Shown here: positions 49,222 to 57,279 of the stretch, piece after piece | Position numbering within the stretch: position 1 is the first letter of the stretch | Layout of the letters: every line of letters begins with the position of its first letter | NCBI RefSeq assembly: GCF_037911585.1 | Contig: NZ_JBAJNS010000001.1 | Coordinates: 4,325,501-4,389,500, forward strand | Length of the DNA stretch: 64,000 nt | DNA from: Streptomyces sp. GSL17-111 | Lineage (GTDB): Bacteria > Actinomycetota > Actinomycetes > Streptomycetales > Streptomycetaceae | Direction of reading: 5' to 3' | Notes under the pieces: generated by a model | Databases searched by the model: none | The model's input: only the letters and a program-made list of their open reading frames with translations | What the model was told of the DNA's origin: nothing | Translations under genes and position numbers: made by a program

Positions 49222-50508
49222 CTACGCCGACTTCTCCTGCGGACCGGACTCCGAGCCGCGGTGCCGCGGCACGAGCGTCGGGTTCACGTTCGAATGGACG
49301 ACGTCCGCGGTGATGACGACGCGGGCCACGTCCTTGCGGGACGGCACCTCGTACATCACCGACATCAGGACCTCTTCCATGATGGCCCGCAGCCCGCGTG
49401 CGCCGGTGCCGCGCAGGATCGCCTGGTCGGCGATGGCCTCCAGCGCCGGACGGTCGAACTCCAACTCCACGCCGTCGAGTTCGAAGAGCCGCTGGTACTG
49501 CTTGATGAGGGCGTTGCGGGGCTCCACGAGGATCTTCAGCAGGGCCTCGCGGTCCAGGTTGTGCACGGAGGTGATGACGGGAAGACGGCCGATGAACTCG
49601 GGGATCATCCCGAACTTCACCAGGTCCTCCGGCATGATCTCCTCGAAGTGGTTCGCGGACTCCATCTCGCGCTTGGAGCGGATCGTCGCGCCGAAGCCGA
49701 TGCCCTTCGCACCCGCCCGCGACTCGATGATCTTCTCCAGACCGGCGAAGGCGCCGCCCACGATGAACAGCACGTTCGTCGTGTCGATCTGGATGAACTC
49801 CTGGTGCGGGTGCTTGCGCCCGCCCTGCGGTGGCACGGACGCCGTGGTGCCTTCGAGGATCTTCAGCAGGGCCTGCTGCACGCCCTCGCCGGAGACGTCG
49901 CGCGTGATCGACGGGTTCTCGCTCTTCCGGGCGACCTTGTCGATCTCGTCGATGTAGATGATCCCCGTCTCGGCCTTCTTGACGTCGTAGTCCGCCGCCT
50001 GGATCAGCTTGAGCAGGATGTTCTCGACGTCCTCGCCGACGTACCCGGCCTCGGTCAGCGCCGTCGCGTCGGCGATGGCGAACGGGACGTTCAGCATGCG
50101 GGCCAGGGTCTGCGCCAGCAGCGTCTTGCCCGAGCCGGTCGGGCCGAGGAGCAGGATGTTGGACTTGGCCAGCTCGATGGCGTCGTCCTTGCCCTGCGGG
50201 CCGCCGTTCTCACCCGCCTGGACGCGCTTGTAGTGGTTGTAGACGGCGACGGACAGGGCCTTCTTCGCGGCCTCCTGCCCGACGACGTAGCCCTCCAGGA
50301 ACTCGTAGATCTCCCGGGGCTTGGGCAGCTCGTCCCAGCGGACCTCGGAGGACTCGGCGAGCTCCTCCTCGATGATCTCGTTACAGAGATCGATGCACTC
50401 GTCGCAGATGTACACACCTGGGCCCGCGATGAGCTTCTTCACCTGCTTCTGGCTCTTGCCGCAGAACGAGCACTTGAGCAGGTCGCCGCCATCACCGATG
50501 CGTGCCAC
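49222..50508 (-). CDS. clpX: ATP-dependent Clp protease ATP-binding subunit ClpX (428 aa)
   Basis: GTG start. The N-terminal zinc domain has C13, C16, C35 and C38 (LLKCSFCGKSQ, YICDECIDLC). Walker A GPTGSGKT is at 122-129, Walker B GIIYIDEIDKVA, and pore loop GYVGEDVEN. Sensor motifs FIGRLPVI and LRGTGARGLR follow. It unfolds substrates and feeds them to ClpP1P2. The stop is 12 bp before the terminator hairpin. It is separated from clpP2 by 150 bp with its own hairpin, so it may also be transcribed independently. Confidence 0.98.
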   Translation of the reverse strand: MARIGDGGDLLKCSFCGKSQKQVKKLIAGPGVYICDECIDLCNEIIEEELAESSEVRWDELPKPREIYEFLEGYVVGQEAAKKALSVAVYNHYKRVQAGENGGPQGKDDAIELAKSNILLLGPTGSGKTLLAQTLARMLNVPFAIADATALTEAGYVGEDVENILLKLIQAADYDVKKAETGIIYIDEIDKVARKSENPSITRDVSGEGVQQALLKILEGTTASVPPQGGRKHPHQEFIQIDTTNVLFIVGGAFAGLEKIIESRAGAKGIGFGATIRSKREMESANHFEEIMPEDLVKFGMIPEFIGRLPVITSVHNLDREALLKILVEPRNALIKQYQRLFELDGVELEFDRPALEAIADQAILRGTGARGLRAIMEEVLMSVMYEVPSRKDVARVVITADVVHSNVNPTLVPRHRGSESGPQEKSA

Positions 50509-50599
50509 GAGGTGCTTCCCCTTCGCCTGTCACCGCCGGGGCCCCGGCGATTCCTGGTCCTTGCCTTTCGAAGGTACCTTGCCCAGGCCCTTGAATGGG

Positions 50600-50631
50600 C
50601 CCCCCTTGGAACGACTGACGCCCAAGGGGGG
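50600..50631. terminator. Intercistronic hairpin between clpP2 and clpX (10-bp stem)
   Basis: CCCCCCTTGG (50600-50609) pairs with CCAAGGGGGG (50622-50631) around 12 nt. It would end or attenuate the clpP1-clpP2 transcript ahead of clpX. Confidence 0.6.
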
Positions 50632-50658
50632 CACCACGGTGCCGGTCTGCCGGGCGGA

Positions 50659-51339
50659 TCAGCCCGCCAGCCCGACCGACGTCTTGCGGGTGGAGATGAT
50701 CTGGTCCACCAGACCGTACGCCAGAGCTTCCTCCGCGGTGAGGATCTTGTCGCGCTCGATGTCGTCGCGGATCTGGTCGATCGGCTTGGTGGAGTGCTTG
50801 GCCAGCATCTCCTCCAGCTGTGTCCGCATGCGCTGGATCTCGTTCGCGGCGATCTCCAGGTCCGAGACCTGCCCGCGGCCGGTCTCGCTGTACGGCTGGT
50901 GGATCAGGATACGCGCGTTGGGCAGCGCCATCCGCTTGCCGGGCGTGCCGGCCGCGAGCAGCACGGCGGCGGCGGAGGCCGCCTGGCCCATGCAGACGGT
51001 CTGCACGTCGGGCTTCACGAACTGCATGGTGTCGTAGATGGCGGTCAGCGCGGTGAAGGAACCACCGGGCGAGTTGATGTAGATCGAGATGTCACGGTCC
51101 GGGTCCATCGACTCCAGGCACAGCAGCTGTGCCATGACGTCGTTGGCCGAGGCGTCGTCGATCTGCACGCCGAGGAAGATCACCCGCTCCTCGAAGAGCT
51201 TCGCGTACGGGTCGTACTCGCGCACGCCCTGGGAGGTGCGCTCGACGAAGCGGGGAACGACGTAGCGGGAGTCGGGGGAGGGGCCGGTGTAGCGAGCGTC
51301 GGAGCGCTCGTGAAGGCCGGCGCCGGGGTAGTTGTTCAT
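50659..51339 (-). CDS. clpP2: ATP-dependent Clp protease proteolytic subunit ClpP2 (226 aa)
   Basis: Serine-protease signature with nucleophile Ser122 (MGQAASAAAVLLAAG), His147 (ILIHQPYSETGRG) and the Asp region of RDDIERD. The N-terminal 40 residues (MNNYPGAGLHERSDARYTGP) are longer than those of ClpP1, as expected for the partner subunit of the two-ring actinobacterial protease. It lies 94 bp after clpP1. Confidence 0.97.
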   Translation of the reverse strand: MNNYPGAGLHERSDARYTGPSPDSRYVVPRFVERTSQGVREYDPYAKLFEERVIFLGVQIDDASANDVMAQLLCLESMDPDRDISIYINSPGGSFTALTAIYDTMQFVKPDVQTVCMGQAASAAAVLLAAGTPGKRMALPNARILIHQPYSETGRGQVSDLEIAANEIQRMRTQLEEMLAKHSTKPIDQIRDDIERDKILTAEEALAYGLVDQIISTRKTSVGLAG

Positions 51340-51433
51340 CGGGTGTCCACCGTCCTGGTGATCCTCATGAGGTCTGGCTGCGGGCTGCGGGAGGGGGCCG
51401 GGCGGGGCCCCCGGGGCGGCTGGGCGGAGGCGC

Positions 51434-52051
51434 TCAGGCGCCCGTGCCGCCACCGCCGGGGATGTCGGCCGCGGAGCCGATGACCTCGTCCAGCAGGCCG
51501 TACTCCTTGGCCTCCTGCGCGTTGAACCAGCGGTCGCGGTCGGCGTCGCGGTTCCACTGCTCGACGGTCTGGCCGGTGTGCTGGGCCGACAGCTCCGCCA
51601 TCTTCTTCTTCGTGCGCAGCAGCTGCTCGGCGTGGATCTTGATGTCCGAGGCCGACCCGGCGAGACCCGCGGACGGCTGGTGGATCAGGATCTCGGCGTT
51701 CGGCAGGGCGAAGCGCTTGCCCGGGGTGCCCGCGCTGAGCAGGAACTGGCCCATCGAGGCGGCGAGGCCCATCGCGATCGTCACGACGTCGTTCTTGATG
51801 TACTGCATCGTGTCGTAGATCGCCATGCCGGCCGTGATCGAACCGCCCGGGCTGTTGATGTAGAGGTAGATGTCCTTGTCCGGGTCAGCGGCGAGGAGAA
51901 GCAGCTGCGCGGTGATCTTGTTGGCGATCTCGTCGTCCACCGGCTGGCCGAGGAAGATGATCCGCTCGTTGAGCAGCCGGTTGTAGACCTGGTCGCCGAG
52001 CCCACCACCGAAGTTGGGCTCACCGGCGGCGGAAGGCATCGGAAGCGTCAC
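51434..52051 (-). CDS. clpP1: ATP-dependent Clp protease proteolytic subunit ClpP1 (205 aa)
   Basis: GTG (VTLPMPSAAGEPNFGGGLGDQ) gives the usual start of streptomycete ClpP1; ATG at 52039 is the alternative. Ser99 in GLAASMGQFLL and His124 in ILIHQPSAG are the catalytic pair. It forms the heteromeric protease with ClpP2 and degrades, among others, ClgR and WhiB-type regulators in streptomycetes. A ClgR-type box lies about 125 bp upstream with a TAGGGT -10 box between. Confidence 0.97.
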   Translation of the reverse strand: MTLPMPSAAGEPNFGGGLGDQVYNRLLNERIIFLGQPVDDEIANKITAQLLLLAADPDKDIYLYINSPGGSITAGMAIYDTMQYIKNDVVTIAMGLAASMGQFLLSAGTPGKRFALPNAEILIHQPSAGLAGSASDIKIHAEQLLRTKKKMAELSAQHTGQTVEQWNRDADRDRWFNAQEAKEYGLLDEVIGSAADIPGGGGTGA

Positions 52052-52131
52052 GTGTCCACCTGCTCGTGTCCGGACGGCCGGGCCGCGGTAAGGCGGCTCC
52101 CCGGCCGTCGCTAGCGTCTTCGTGTACATGG

Positions 52132-52190
52132 ACCCTAACGCGCAGGTCCGGCGCGGCCATCCCGGTCCGAGAACTGTTCGCTGTGAGCGC
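52132..52190 (-). promoter_or_regulatory. clpP1 promoter with ClgR-type activator site
   Basis: GTTCGC-N5-GCG (52176-52189, plus-strand reading) matches the ClgR recognition motif known for clpP1 operons of Streptomyces. TAGGGT on the minus strand (52137-52132) is a plausible -10 box. The ClgR site would be at about -50 to -65, suited to an activator. Confidence 0.65.
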
Positions 52191-52245
52191 AGGCACCGTT
52201 CCGGCTGGTCGCGTGGGGAGGCCCGAAGCCGTTGCGCCGGACGCG

Positions 52246-52281
52246 AACGGGCCCGTGCGCGCGCGTGCGCACGGGCCCGTT
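52246..52281. terminator. Trigger-factor terminator (15-bp perfect stem)
   Basis: AACGGGCCCGTGCGC (52246-52260) pairs with GCGCACGGGCCCGTT (52267-52281) around six bases, after the tig stop. Confidence 0.75.
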
Positions 52282-52313
52282 GCGGCGGTACGTCGGCCGG
52301 GCCGGGAGGGCGG

Positions 52314-53732
52314 TCAGCCCTCCTTCTTGTCCTCGGCCGCCTGCTCGGTCGCGGGGGCCTCGGCGGCGTCCCCGGACGTCTGGGCGGTCTCGGTGGCCTC
52401 GGCGGCCTCCTCGCCCTCGTCCTCGTCGTCCAGCTCGACGACCTCGCCGTTGCTGTCCTTCACCGTCACGGACTCGACGACCAGGGCCAGCGCCTTGCCG
52501 CGCGCCACCTCGCCGACGAGCATCGGCACCTGGCCGCCCTCGACGACGGCCTGGGCGAACTGGTCGGGGCTCATACCGGAGGACTGGGCACGCCGCATGA
52601 GGTGCTCGGTGAGCTCCTCCTGGCTGACGTTGAGCTTCTCCTTGGAGACGAGCTCGTCCAGCACGAACTGGGTCTTGATGCCCTTGACCGCCTGCTCCCT
52701 GAGCTCGGCGTCGAAGTCCTCCTCGCTCTTGTCCTGCAGCTGCAGGTACGTGGCGAGGTCCATGCCCATCTGGCCGAGCTGGTGGTTGACGAGGTTGTGC
52801 TTGCGGGTGTTGATCTCGTCCTCGAGGAGCTTCTCGGGGACGGGCACCTCGATGAGCTCGATGAGCTCCTCCAGCACCTTCTGCTGGGCCTCGGTGGCCT
52901 GCTCGTACTTCTTGTTCTGCTCCAGCCGCTTGCGGCTGTCGTCGCGCAGCTCGGCGATCGTGTCGAACTGGCTCGCCAGCTGGGCGAAGTCATCGTCGAG
53001 CTCGGGCAGTTCGCGGGCGGAGACGGTTTCGACGTCCACCTTGACCTCGGCCTCCTGGCCGGCCGCGGAGCCGCCCTTGAGCGTGGAGGTGAAGGTCGCG
53101 GTGCCGCCGGCCTCCAGGCCGGTGACCGCGTCGTCGATGCCCTCCAGCAGCTCACCGGAGCCGATGGTGTAGTCGATGCCCTTGGCGACACCGTCGGGCA
53201 GGACCTCGCCGTCGACCTTGGCCTCCAGGTCGAGCTTGACGACGTCGCCCTCGGCGGCGGCGCGCTCGACGGGCGACGTGGAGGCGAAGCGCTCACGGAG
53301 CTGCTCGACGGCCTGGTCCACGTCCTCGTCGGACACCTCGACGGCGTCCACGGTGACCTCGATGCCGGAGTAGTCCGGGATCTCGATCTCGGGCCGCACG
53401 TCCACCTCGGCGGTGAAGGCGAGCAGCTCGTTGTCCTTGAGCTCGGTGATGTCGACCTCGGGCTGGCCGAGCGGGTTCAGCTCACCCTCCTCGACGGCGC
53501 TCTGGTACAGCTTCGGCAGCGCGTCGTTGACGGCTTCCTCCAGCACCGCGCCCCGGCCGAACCGCTGGTCGATCACCCGCGCCGGGACCTTGCCCTTACG
53601 GAAGCCGGGCACGGTGACCTGCTGGTTGATCTTCTTGTACGCCGCGTCGAGGCTGGGCTTGAGCTCCTCGAAGGGCACCTCGACAGTGAGCCGAACCCGG
53701 GTCGGGTTCAGGTTCTCCACGGCGCTCTTCAC
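52314..53732 (-). CDS. tig: Trigger factor, ribosome-associated chaperone (472 aa)
   Basis: GTG (VKSAVENLNPTRVRLTVEVP) preceded by AAGGAGA. The ribosome-binding motif GFRKGKVP is at 43-50. The FKBP-like PPIase domain spans about 150-245, followed by the C-terminal chaperone arms. The last 50 residues are Glu/Ala-rich and acidic, an actinobacterial feature. It binds nascent chains at the ribosomal exit. It stands upstream of clpP1-clpP2-clpX on the same strand, but the intervening hairpin and the clpP1 promoter indicate independent transcription. Confidence 0.98.
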   Translation of the reverse strand: MKSAVENLNPTRVRLTVEVPFEELKPSLDAAYKKINQQVTVPGFRKGKVPARVIDQRFGRGAVLEEAVNDALPKLYQSAVEEGELNPLGQPEVDITELKDNELLAFTAEVDVRPEIEIPDYSGIEVTVDAVEVSDEDVDQAVEQLRERFASTSPVERAAAEGDVVKLDLEAKVDGEVLPDGVAKGIDYTIGSGELLEGIDDAVTGLEAGGTATFTSTLKGGSAAGQEAEVKVDVETVSARELPELDDDFAQLASQFDTIAELRDDSRKRLEQNKKYEQATEAQQKVLEELIELIEVPVPEKLLEDEINTRKHNLVNHQLGQMGMDLATYLQLQDKSEEDFDAELREQAVKGIKTQFVLDELVSKEKLNVSQEELTEHLMRRAQSSGMSPDQFAQAVVEGGQVPMLVGEVARGKALALVVESVTVKDSNGEVVELDDEDEGEEAAEATETAQTSGDAAEAPATEQAAEDKKEG

Positions 53733-53949
53733 GGTCGGTCTCCTTGGGGCTGACTGCTCGGGATGGTCATCCTCGCAACGCGCGGTGAGCACGTTCCTCG
53801 GACGCTCTGCGGACGTGCGCCAGACCTGCTCCGCAGGTCTGCCCTCAGGAGGTCTGCCCTCAGGCTGGGGCGCCCCGCATCCCGATCAGGAGACGTATCC
53901 CGGCGGGAAACACGGACACGACACAGGCACGCGCGTCTTTCATACTACG

Positions 53950-54026
53950 TGGTCGGGGTGGCCGGATTCGAACCGACGACCTTCCGCTCCCAAAGCGGAC
54001 GCGCTACCAAGCTGCGCCACACCCCG
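53950..54026 (-). tRNA. tRNA-Pro (anticodon TGG), CCA encoded
   Basis: Minus-strand cloverleaf: acceptor CGGGGTG/CACCCCG with discriminator A, D-arm GGCGCAGCTTGGTAGCGC, anticodon loop CTTTGGGA with TGG, T-arm GTCGGTTCGAATCCGGC, then CCA at 53952-53950. The -10-like TACCCT (54046-54041) lies 15 bp upstream. Confidence 0.97.
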
Positions 54027-54053
54027 CCGGTGCGACACGTAGGGTACATGGCG

Positions 54054-54059
54054 TACGAT
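54054..54059 (+). promoter_or_regulatory. Probable -10 box of the tRNA-Gly gene
   Basis: TACGAT, 45 bp before the tRNA. It lies in an AT-richer gap between two divergent tRNA genes. Confidence 0.4.
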
Positions 54060-54104
54060 GCACTGCGTGCCGCACGGCGGTCGGTGACCACGTGTGAGGC
54101 GCTC

Positions 54105-54175
54105 GCGGGCGTAGCTCAATGGTAGAGCCCCAGTCTTCCAAACTGGCTACGCGGGTTCGATTCCCGTCGCCCGCT
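54105..54175 (+). tRNA. tRNA-Gly (anticodon TCC)
   Basis: Acceptor GCGGGCG/CGCCCGC with discriminator T, D-arm TAGCTCAATGGTAGAGC, anticodon loop CTTCCAA with TCC, T-arm GCGGGTTCGATTCCCGT. CCA is not encoded. Confidence 0.97.
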
Positions 54176-54182
54176 CACCGAC

Positions 54183-54219
54183 GACCGCAGCCCGGGCCCG
54201 CGAGGCCCGGGCTGCGGTC
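54183..54219 (+). terminator. tRNA-Gly terminator (15-bp perfect stem plus TTT)
   Basis: GACCGCAGCCCGGGC (54183-54197) pairs with GCCCGGGCTGCGGTC (54205-54219), followed by TTT. One of the few hairpins here with a U-run. Confidence 0.85.
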
Positions 54220-54290
54220 TTTCGCGGGTCTTTCGTCGGTCTTTCGCGCGGCTCTTCGCGGCGCGGGCCCGCAGACCGGTGGCGTCCGGC

Positions 54291-54485
54291 TCAGAAGTTG
54301 ATCGAGTTGATCGACCGGGCCACCGAGTCCAGGAGGTTCTGGATGGTCGGCGCCATGCCGCTGGAGGCGAGGAAGAAGCCGAAGAGCGCGGCGACGATCG
54401 CCGGGCCCGTTTTGATGGAGCCGCCGCGGATCATCACCACGAGGATGATCGCGAGCAACAGCACCACAGAGAGCGAAATGGCCAC
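54291..54485 (-). CDS. Small conserved membrane protein (64 aa)
   Basis: Two hydrophobic helices: ISLSVVLLLAIILVVMI at 3-19 and TGPAIVAALFGFFLASSG at 26-43, joined by RGGSIK, and an amphipathic end TIQNLLDSVARSINSINF. The sequence is conserved in streptomycetes as I recall, but no function is known. It is monocistronic. A plus-strand frame of similar length overlaps it but lacks these features. Confidence 0.75.
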   Translation of the reverse strand: MAISLSVVLLLAIILVVMIRGGSIKTGPAIVAALFGFFLASSGMAPTIQNLLDSVARSINSINF

Positions 54486-54816
54486 AACAGATCACACCTT
54501 CGGTCGGAACGCCTCGTCACCGGCCTGAGGGTGTCGGTCCGCTCGTGCACCCTCGCCCGCACCATCGTGCCACCAACCGGGTGAGCGCAGGAGCCCGTTG
54601 GAGCAGTGACGGTGTGAACGGGGCGCCAGGGCACCGGGAAGCGCGTGCGGTGGACGGGCGTGGCGGGGTCGGACACGCGCGAAGGCGAAAAGCGACGAAG
54701 TAGGGCTTAGCGGGAGCATCATCGTTCGCATGGTCACGGTGTGGACACGAAGTGAAGAATTTTTACCGCTCCAGGCAACCTGACGCCGCTCGTTTTCGTT
54801 TCCCTTCTATCCCGTC

Positions 54817-54830
54817 TATGGTGCGGTGGA
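54817..54830 (+). promoter_or_regulatory. Leaderless-type promoter of the acyltransferase gene
   Basis: TATGGT (54817-54822) lies 7 nt before ATG 54830. The upstream region is AT-rich for this genome. Confidence 0.5.
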
Positions 54831-55993
54831 TGTTCCCCCCTGCTTCCGGGCGGACGGCGTCCCCCACCGCCCCGACCCAGACGTCCTCCACGGCGCGCGC
54901 ACCGGAGGTCCGCGCGTCCGGCTCGCCGGCCGCCGAAGGGGCCGGGGGCAGACCGGCGAAGCAGCGCGACCCGTTCCTGGACAACGTCAAGTTCCTGACG
55001 ATCCTGCTGGTGGGTCTCGGCCATGCCTGGGCGCCGTTGACGGGCGAGAACCGGAGCATCGCCGCCCTCTACATGTTCGTCTACGCCTTCCACATGCCGG
55101 CGTTCGTCCTCGTCTCCGGGTATCTGTCGCGGAGTTTCGAGGCACGCCCGGGGCAGGTGCGACGCCTCATCACCGGCGTCGCCGTGCCCTACGCGGTCTT
55201 CGAGGTCGTCTACACGCTGTTCATGCGTCAGATCGCGGACCCCGACCGCCCCTTGTCGTTCTTCAGCCCCGGGTACGCCCTGTGGTTCCTCGTCGCCCTC
55301 TTCATCTGGCGGCTCACCGCACCCGTCTGGAAGCTGCTGCGCTGGCCGCTACCCGTCGCGCTCGCGCTCGCCGCCGTCGCGAGCGCGACCCCGGGCATCG
55401 GGGGCGAGCTGAACCTCATGCGGGTCCTGCAGTTCCTGCCGTTCTTCGTGCTCGGCCTCCACCTGCGCCGTGAGCACTTCGACCTGGTGCGGACCAGGAC
55501 GGCACGCCTCGTCGCCGCCCCCGTGGCCCTGGGGTTCCTCGCCTTCGCCTACTGGGCGGCGCCCGCGATGGACGACGAGTGGCTGCTCCACACGAGCTCC
55601 GCCCAGGAACTGGGCGCGCCCTGGTGGGCGGGTCCGGTGATGACCCTGGCGATCTTCGGCTGCGCACTCGTGCTGACGGCCTGCCTGGTGGCGTGGACGC
55701 CCGGCCGGACCACGTGGTTCACGGCGCTGGGAGCGGGCACGATCTTCGCGTACCTGCTGCACGTCTATCTCATCCAGGCGGCGCGGGAGTTCGACTGGTA
55801 CGCGCTCTCCGGCGCCGACACCCCGCTGGGCCACCTCGTCATCTCCCTGCTGGCGCTCGCGATGATGACCGTCCTGTGCACCGAGCCCGTCCGGCGGGTC
55901 TTCCGACCCGTGGTGGAGCCGAGGATGGACTGGTTCTTCCGCGACGCACCGGGGAAAACCTCACCGGAAAAGGTGAACGCGACCGCGCGCTGA
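54830..55993 (+). CDS. Acyltransferase 3-family membrane protein (387 aa)
   Basis: ATG 54830 is preferred because of its leaderless promoter; 54752 and 54815 are longer alternatives with no ribosome-binding site. After a Ser/Thr/Pro-rich tail the motif RDPFLDNVKFLTILLVGLGHAW begins the transmembrane acyltransferase domain, with ALYMFVYAFHMPAFVLVSGYLS as the second motif (the H in FHMPAF is the family's key residue). About ten TM helices follow. This is the fucose 4-O-acetylase type of acyltransferase, which O-acetylates sugars or peptidoglycan-linked glycans at the membrane. Substrate unknown. Confidence 0.87.
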   Translation: MFPPASGRTASPTAPTQTSSTARAPEVRASGSPAAEGAGGRPAKQRDPFLDNVKFLTILLVGLGHAWAPLTGENRSIAALYMFVYAFHMPAFVLVSGYLSRSFEARPGQVRRLITGVAVPYAVFEVVYTLFMRQIADPDRPLSFFSPGYALWFLVALFIWRLTAPVWKLLRWPLPVALALAAVASATPGIGGELNLMRVLQFLPFFVLGLHLRREHFDLVRTRTARLVAAPVALGFLAFAYWAAPAMDDEWLLHTSSAQELGAPWWAGPVMTLAIFGCALVLTACLVAWTPGRTTWFTALGAGTIFAYLLHVYLIQAAREFDWYALSGADTPLGHLVISLLALAMMTVLCTEPVRRVFRPVVEPRMDWFFRDAPGKTSPEKVNATAR

Positions 55994-56011
55994 GGACGTT
56001 GCCCCCATCGG

Positions 56012-57166
56012 TCAGTCCCGGCAGAGCAGGAGCAGGGCCCGGTCGTCGTTGACGTCGCGGGCCACCCGTTCGATCAGGTGCCACGCCGCCCCGCGGAACC
56101 CGGTGACGATGTGCGTCTCGGCCGCGCCGGTGAGCCGGTCGATGCCCTCCGTCAGGTCCCGGTCGGGCGCCTCGACCAACCCGTCGGTGAAGAGCATGAG
56201 CACGTCCCCGCGCCGCAGCCGGCCCTTGGCGGGGTGGAACTCCGCCCCGTCCAGGACGCCGAGCAGCGGACCCTCGGCTGTCTGCGGCGTCCAGGTGCCC
56301 GCTCCGGCGCTCAGCTGCATCGCCGGCAGGTGCCCGGCGGACAGCAACTCGAAGTCGCCGGTGTCCAGGTCCAACACGAGGTGGACGGAGGTCGCGAAGC
56401 CCTCGTCCCACTCCTGGCGCAGCAGGTAGGCGTTGGCCGCGGGCAGGAAGGCGGGCGGCGGAAGAGAGCCGAGGAGGCCGCCGAAGGCACCGGAGAGCTG
56501 GAGCGCCCGGGACGCGGCGTCCATGCCCTTGCCGGAGACGTCGGTGAGCACGATCTCCAGGGTCCGCCGCTCCTTGCCCGTGCGGGCCGCCACGACGAAG
56601 TCCCCGGAGAACGACTGACCCCCGGCGGGGCGCAGGGACATCTCGGCATGCCAGCCGCGCGGCAGTTTCGGCAGTCTGCTCTGCACGCCGAGCCGCTCGC
56701 GCAGGTCGAAGAGCATGGTGCTGCCCCCGGTCCAGGGCACGCCCACCCGCATCCGGAACTGCGCGATGAGCAGCCCGGCCAGCCCCACGGCAGCCACCAC
56801 GAGCACGGTGCCGGGCGTCACCCGTCCGGCCCCGTCGGTGTAGGGGCCCAGCACGACCGACTCCACGACCAGCGCGACGGCGGAGGCGGCGTACAGCGTC
56901 AGGAGGCTGACCGGGCGCAGCAGCAGCCCACCCGCGATGACGGGCAGGACCAGCGTCTCGGGGGCGACCCACAGCGGTTGGGCGACCGTGCCCCACGTGA
57001 AGAGGATCACGATGAGGAACAGCGTGCCGAAGATGAGGCGGTCCGAGCCGTGACCGCGGAAGGAGTCGACACCGGAGCGCCGCAGCCGGAGCCGGGCCCG
57101 GTGCCACGCCTTACGACTGCGGTCCGTGCGGGCCGCCTGCCCGGCCGAACCGGTACGTCCTGCCAT
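56012..57166 (-). CDS. SpoIIE/RsbU-type PP2C phosphatase, membrane protein (384 aa)
   Basis: ATG (MAGRTGSAGQAARTDRSRKAWHR) is preferred over the upstream start at 57211. The membrane part is residues about 50-145 with four hydrophobic helices. The catalytic part from about 170 shows SFSGDFVVAARTG, VLTDVSGKGMDAA, SAGHLPAMQL and LMLFTDGLVEAPD, with the metal-binding aspartates in place. Such phosphatases dephosphorylate anti-sigma-factor antagonists. No anti-sigma or antagonist gene is adjacent. It converges with the acyltransferase gene, 18 bp apart. Confidence 0.9.
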   Translation of the reverse strand: MAGRTGSAGQAARTDRSRKAWHRARLRLRRSGVDSFRGHGSDRLIFGTLFLIVILFTWGTVAQPLWVAPETLVLPVIAGGLLLRPVSLLTLYAASAVALVVESVVLGPYTDGAGRVTPGTVLVVAAVGLAGLLIAQFRMRVGVPWTGGSTMLFDLRERLGVQSRLPKLPRGWHAEMSLRPAGGQSFSGDFVVAARTGKERRTLEIVLTDVSGKGMDAASRALQLSGAFGGLLGSLPPPAFLPAANAYLLRQEWDEGFATSVHLVLDLDTGDFELLSAGHLPAMQLSAGAGTWTPQTAEGPLLGVLDGAEFHPAKGRLRRGDVLMLFTDGLVEAPDRDLTEGIDRLTGAAETHIVTGFRGAAWHLIERVARDVNDDRALLLLCRD

Positions 57167-57279
57167 GGATCGGGAGCCTATCCGGGTGTCCGGCGTGCGT
57201 CGATTCCGCACCTCAGCCCATGGTCATCCCGTTCGAAAATCGGATGCTCCGTTCGCATCGCCCTGGTACCTGTGGACGT

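Noticed and set aside
49171..51483. 770-codon plus-strand frame opposite clpX/clpP
   Set aside because: Shadow of the minus-strand Clp genes; no ribosome-binding site and no domain.
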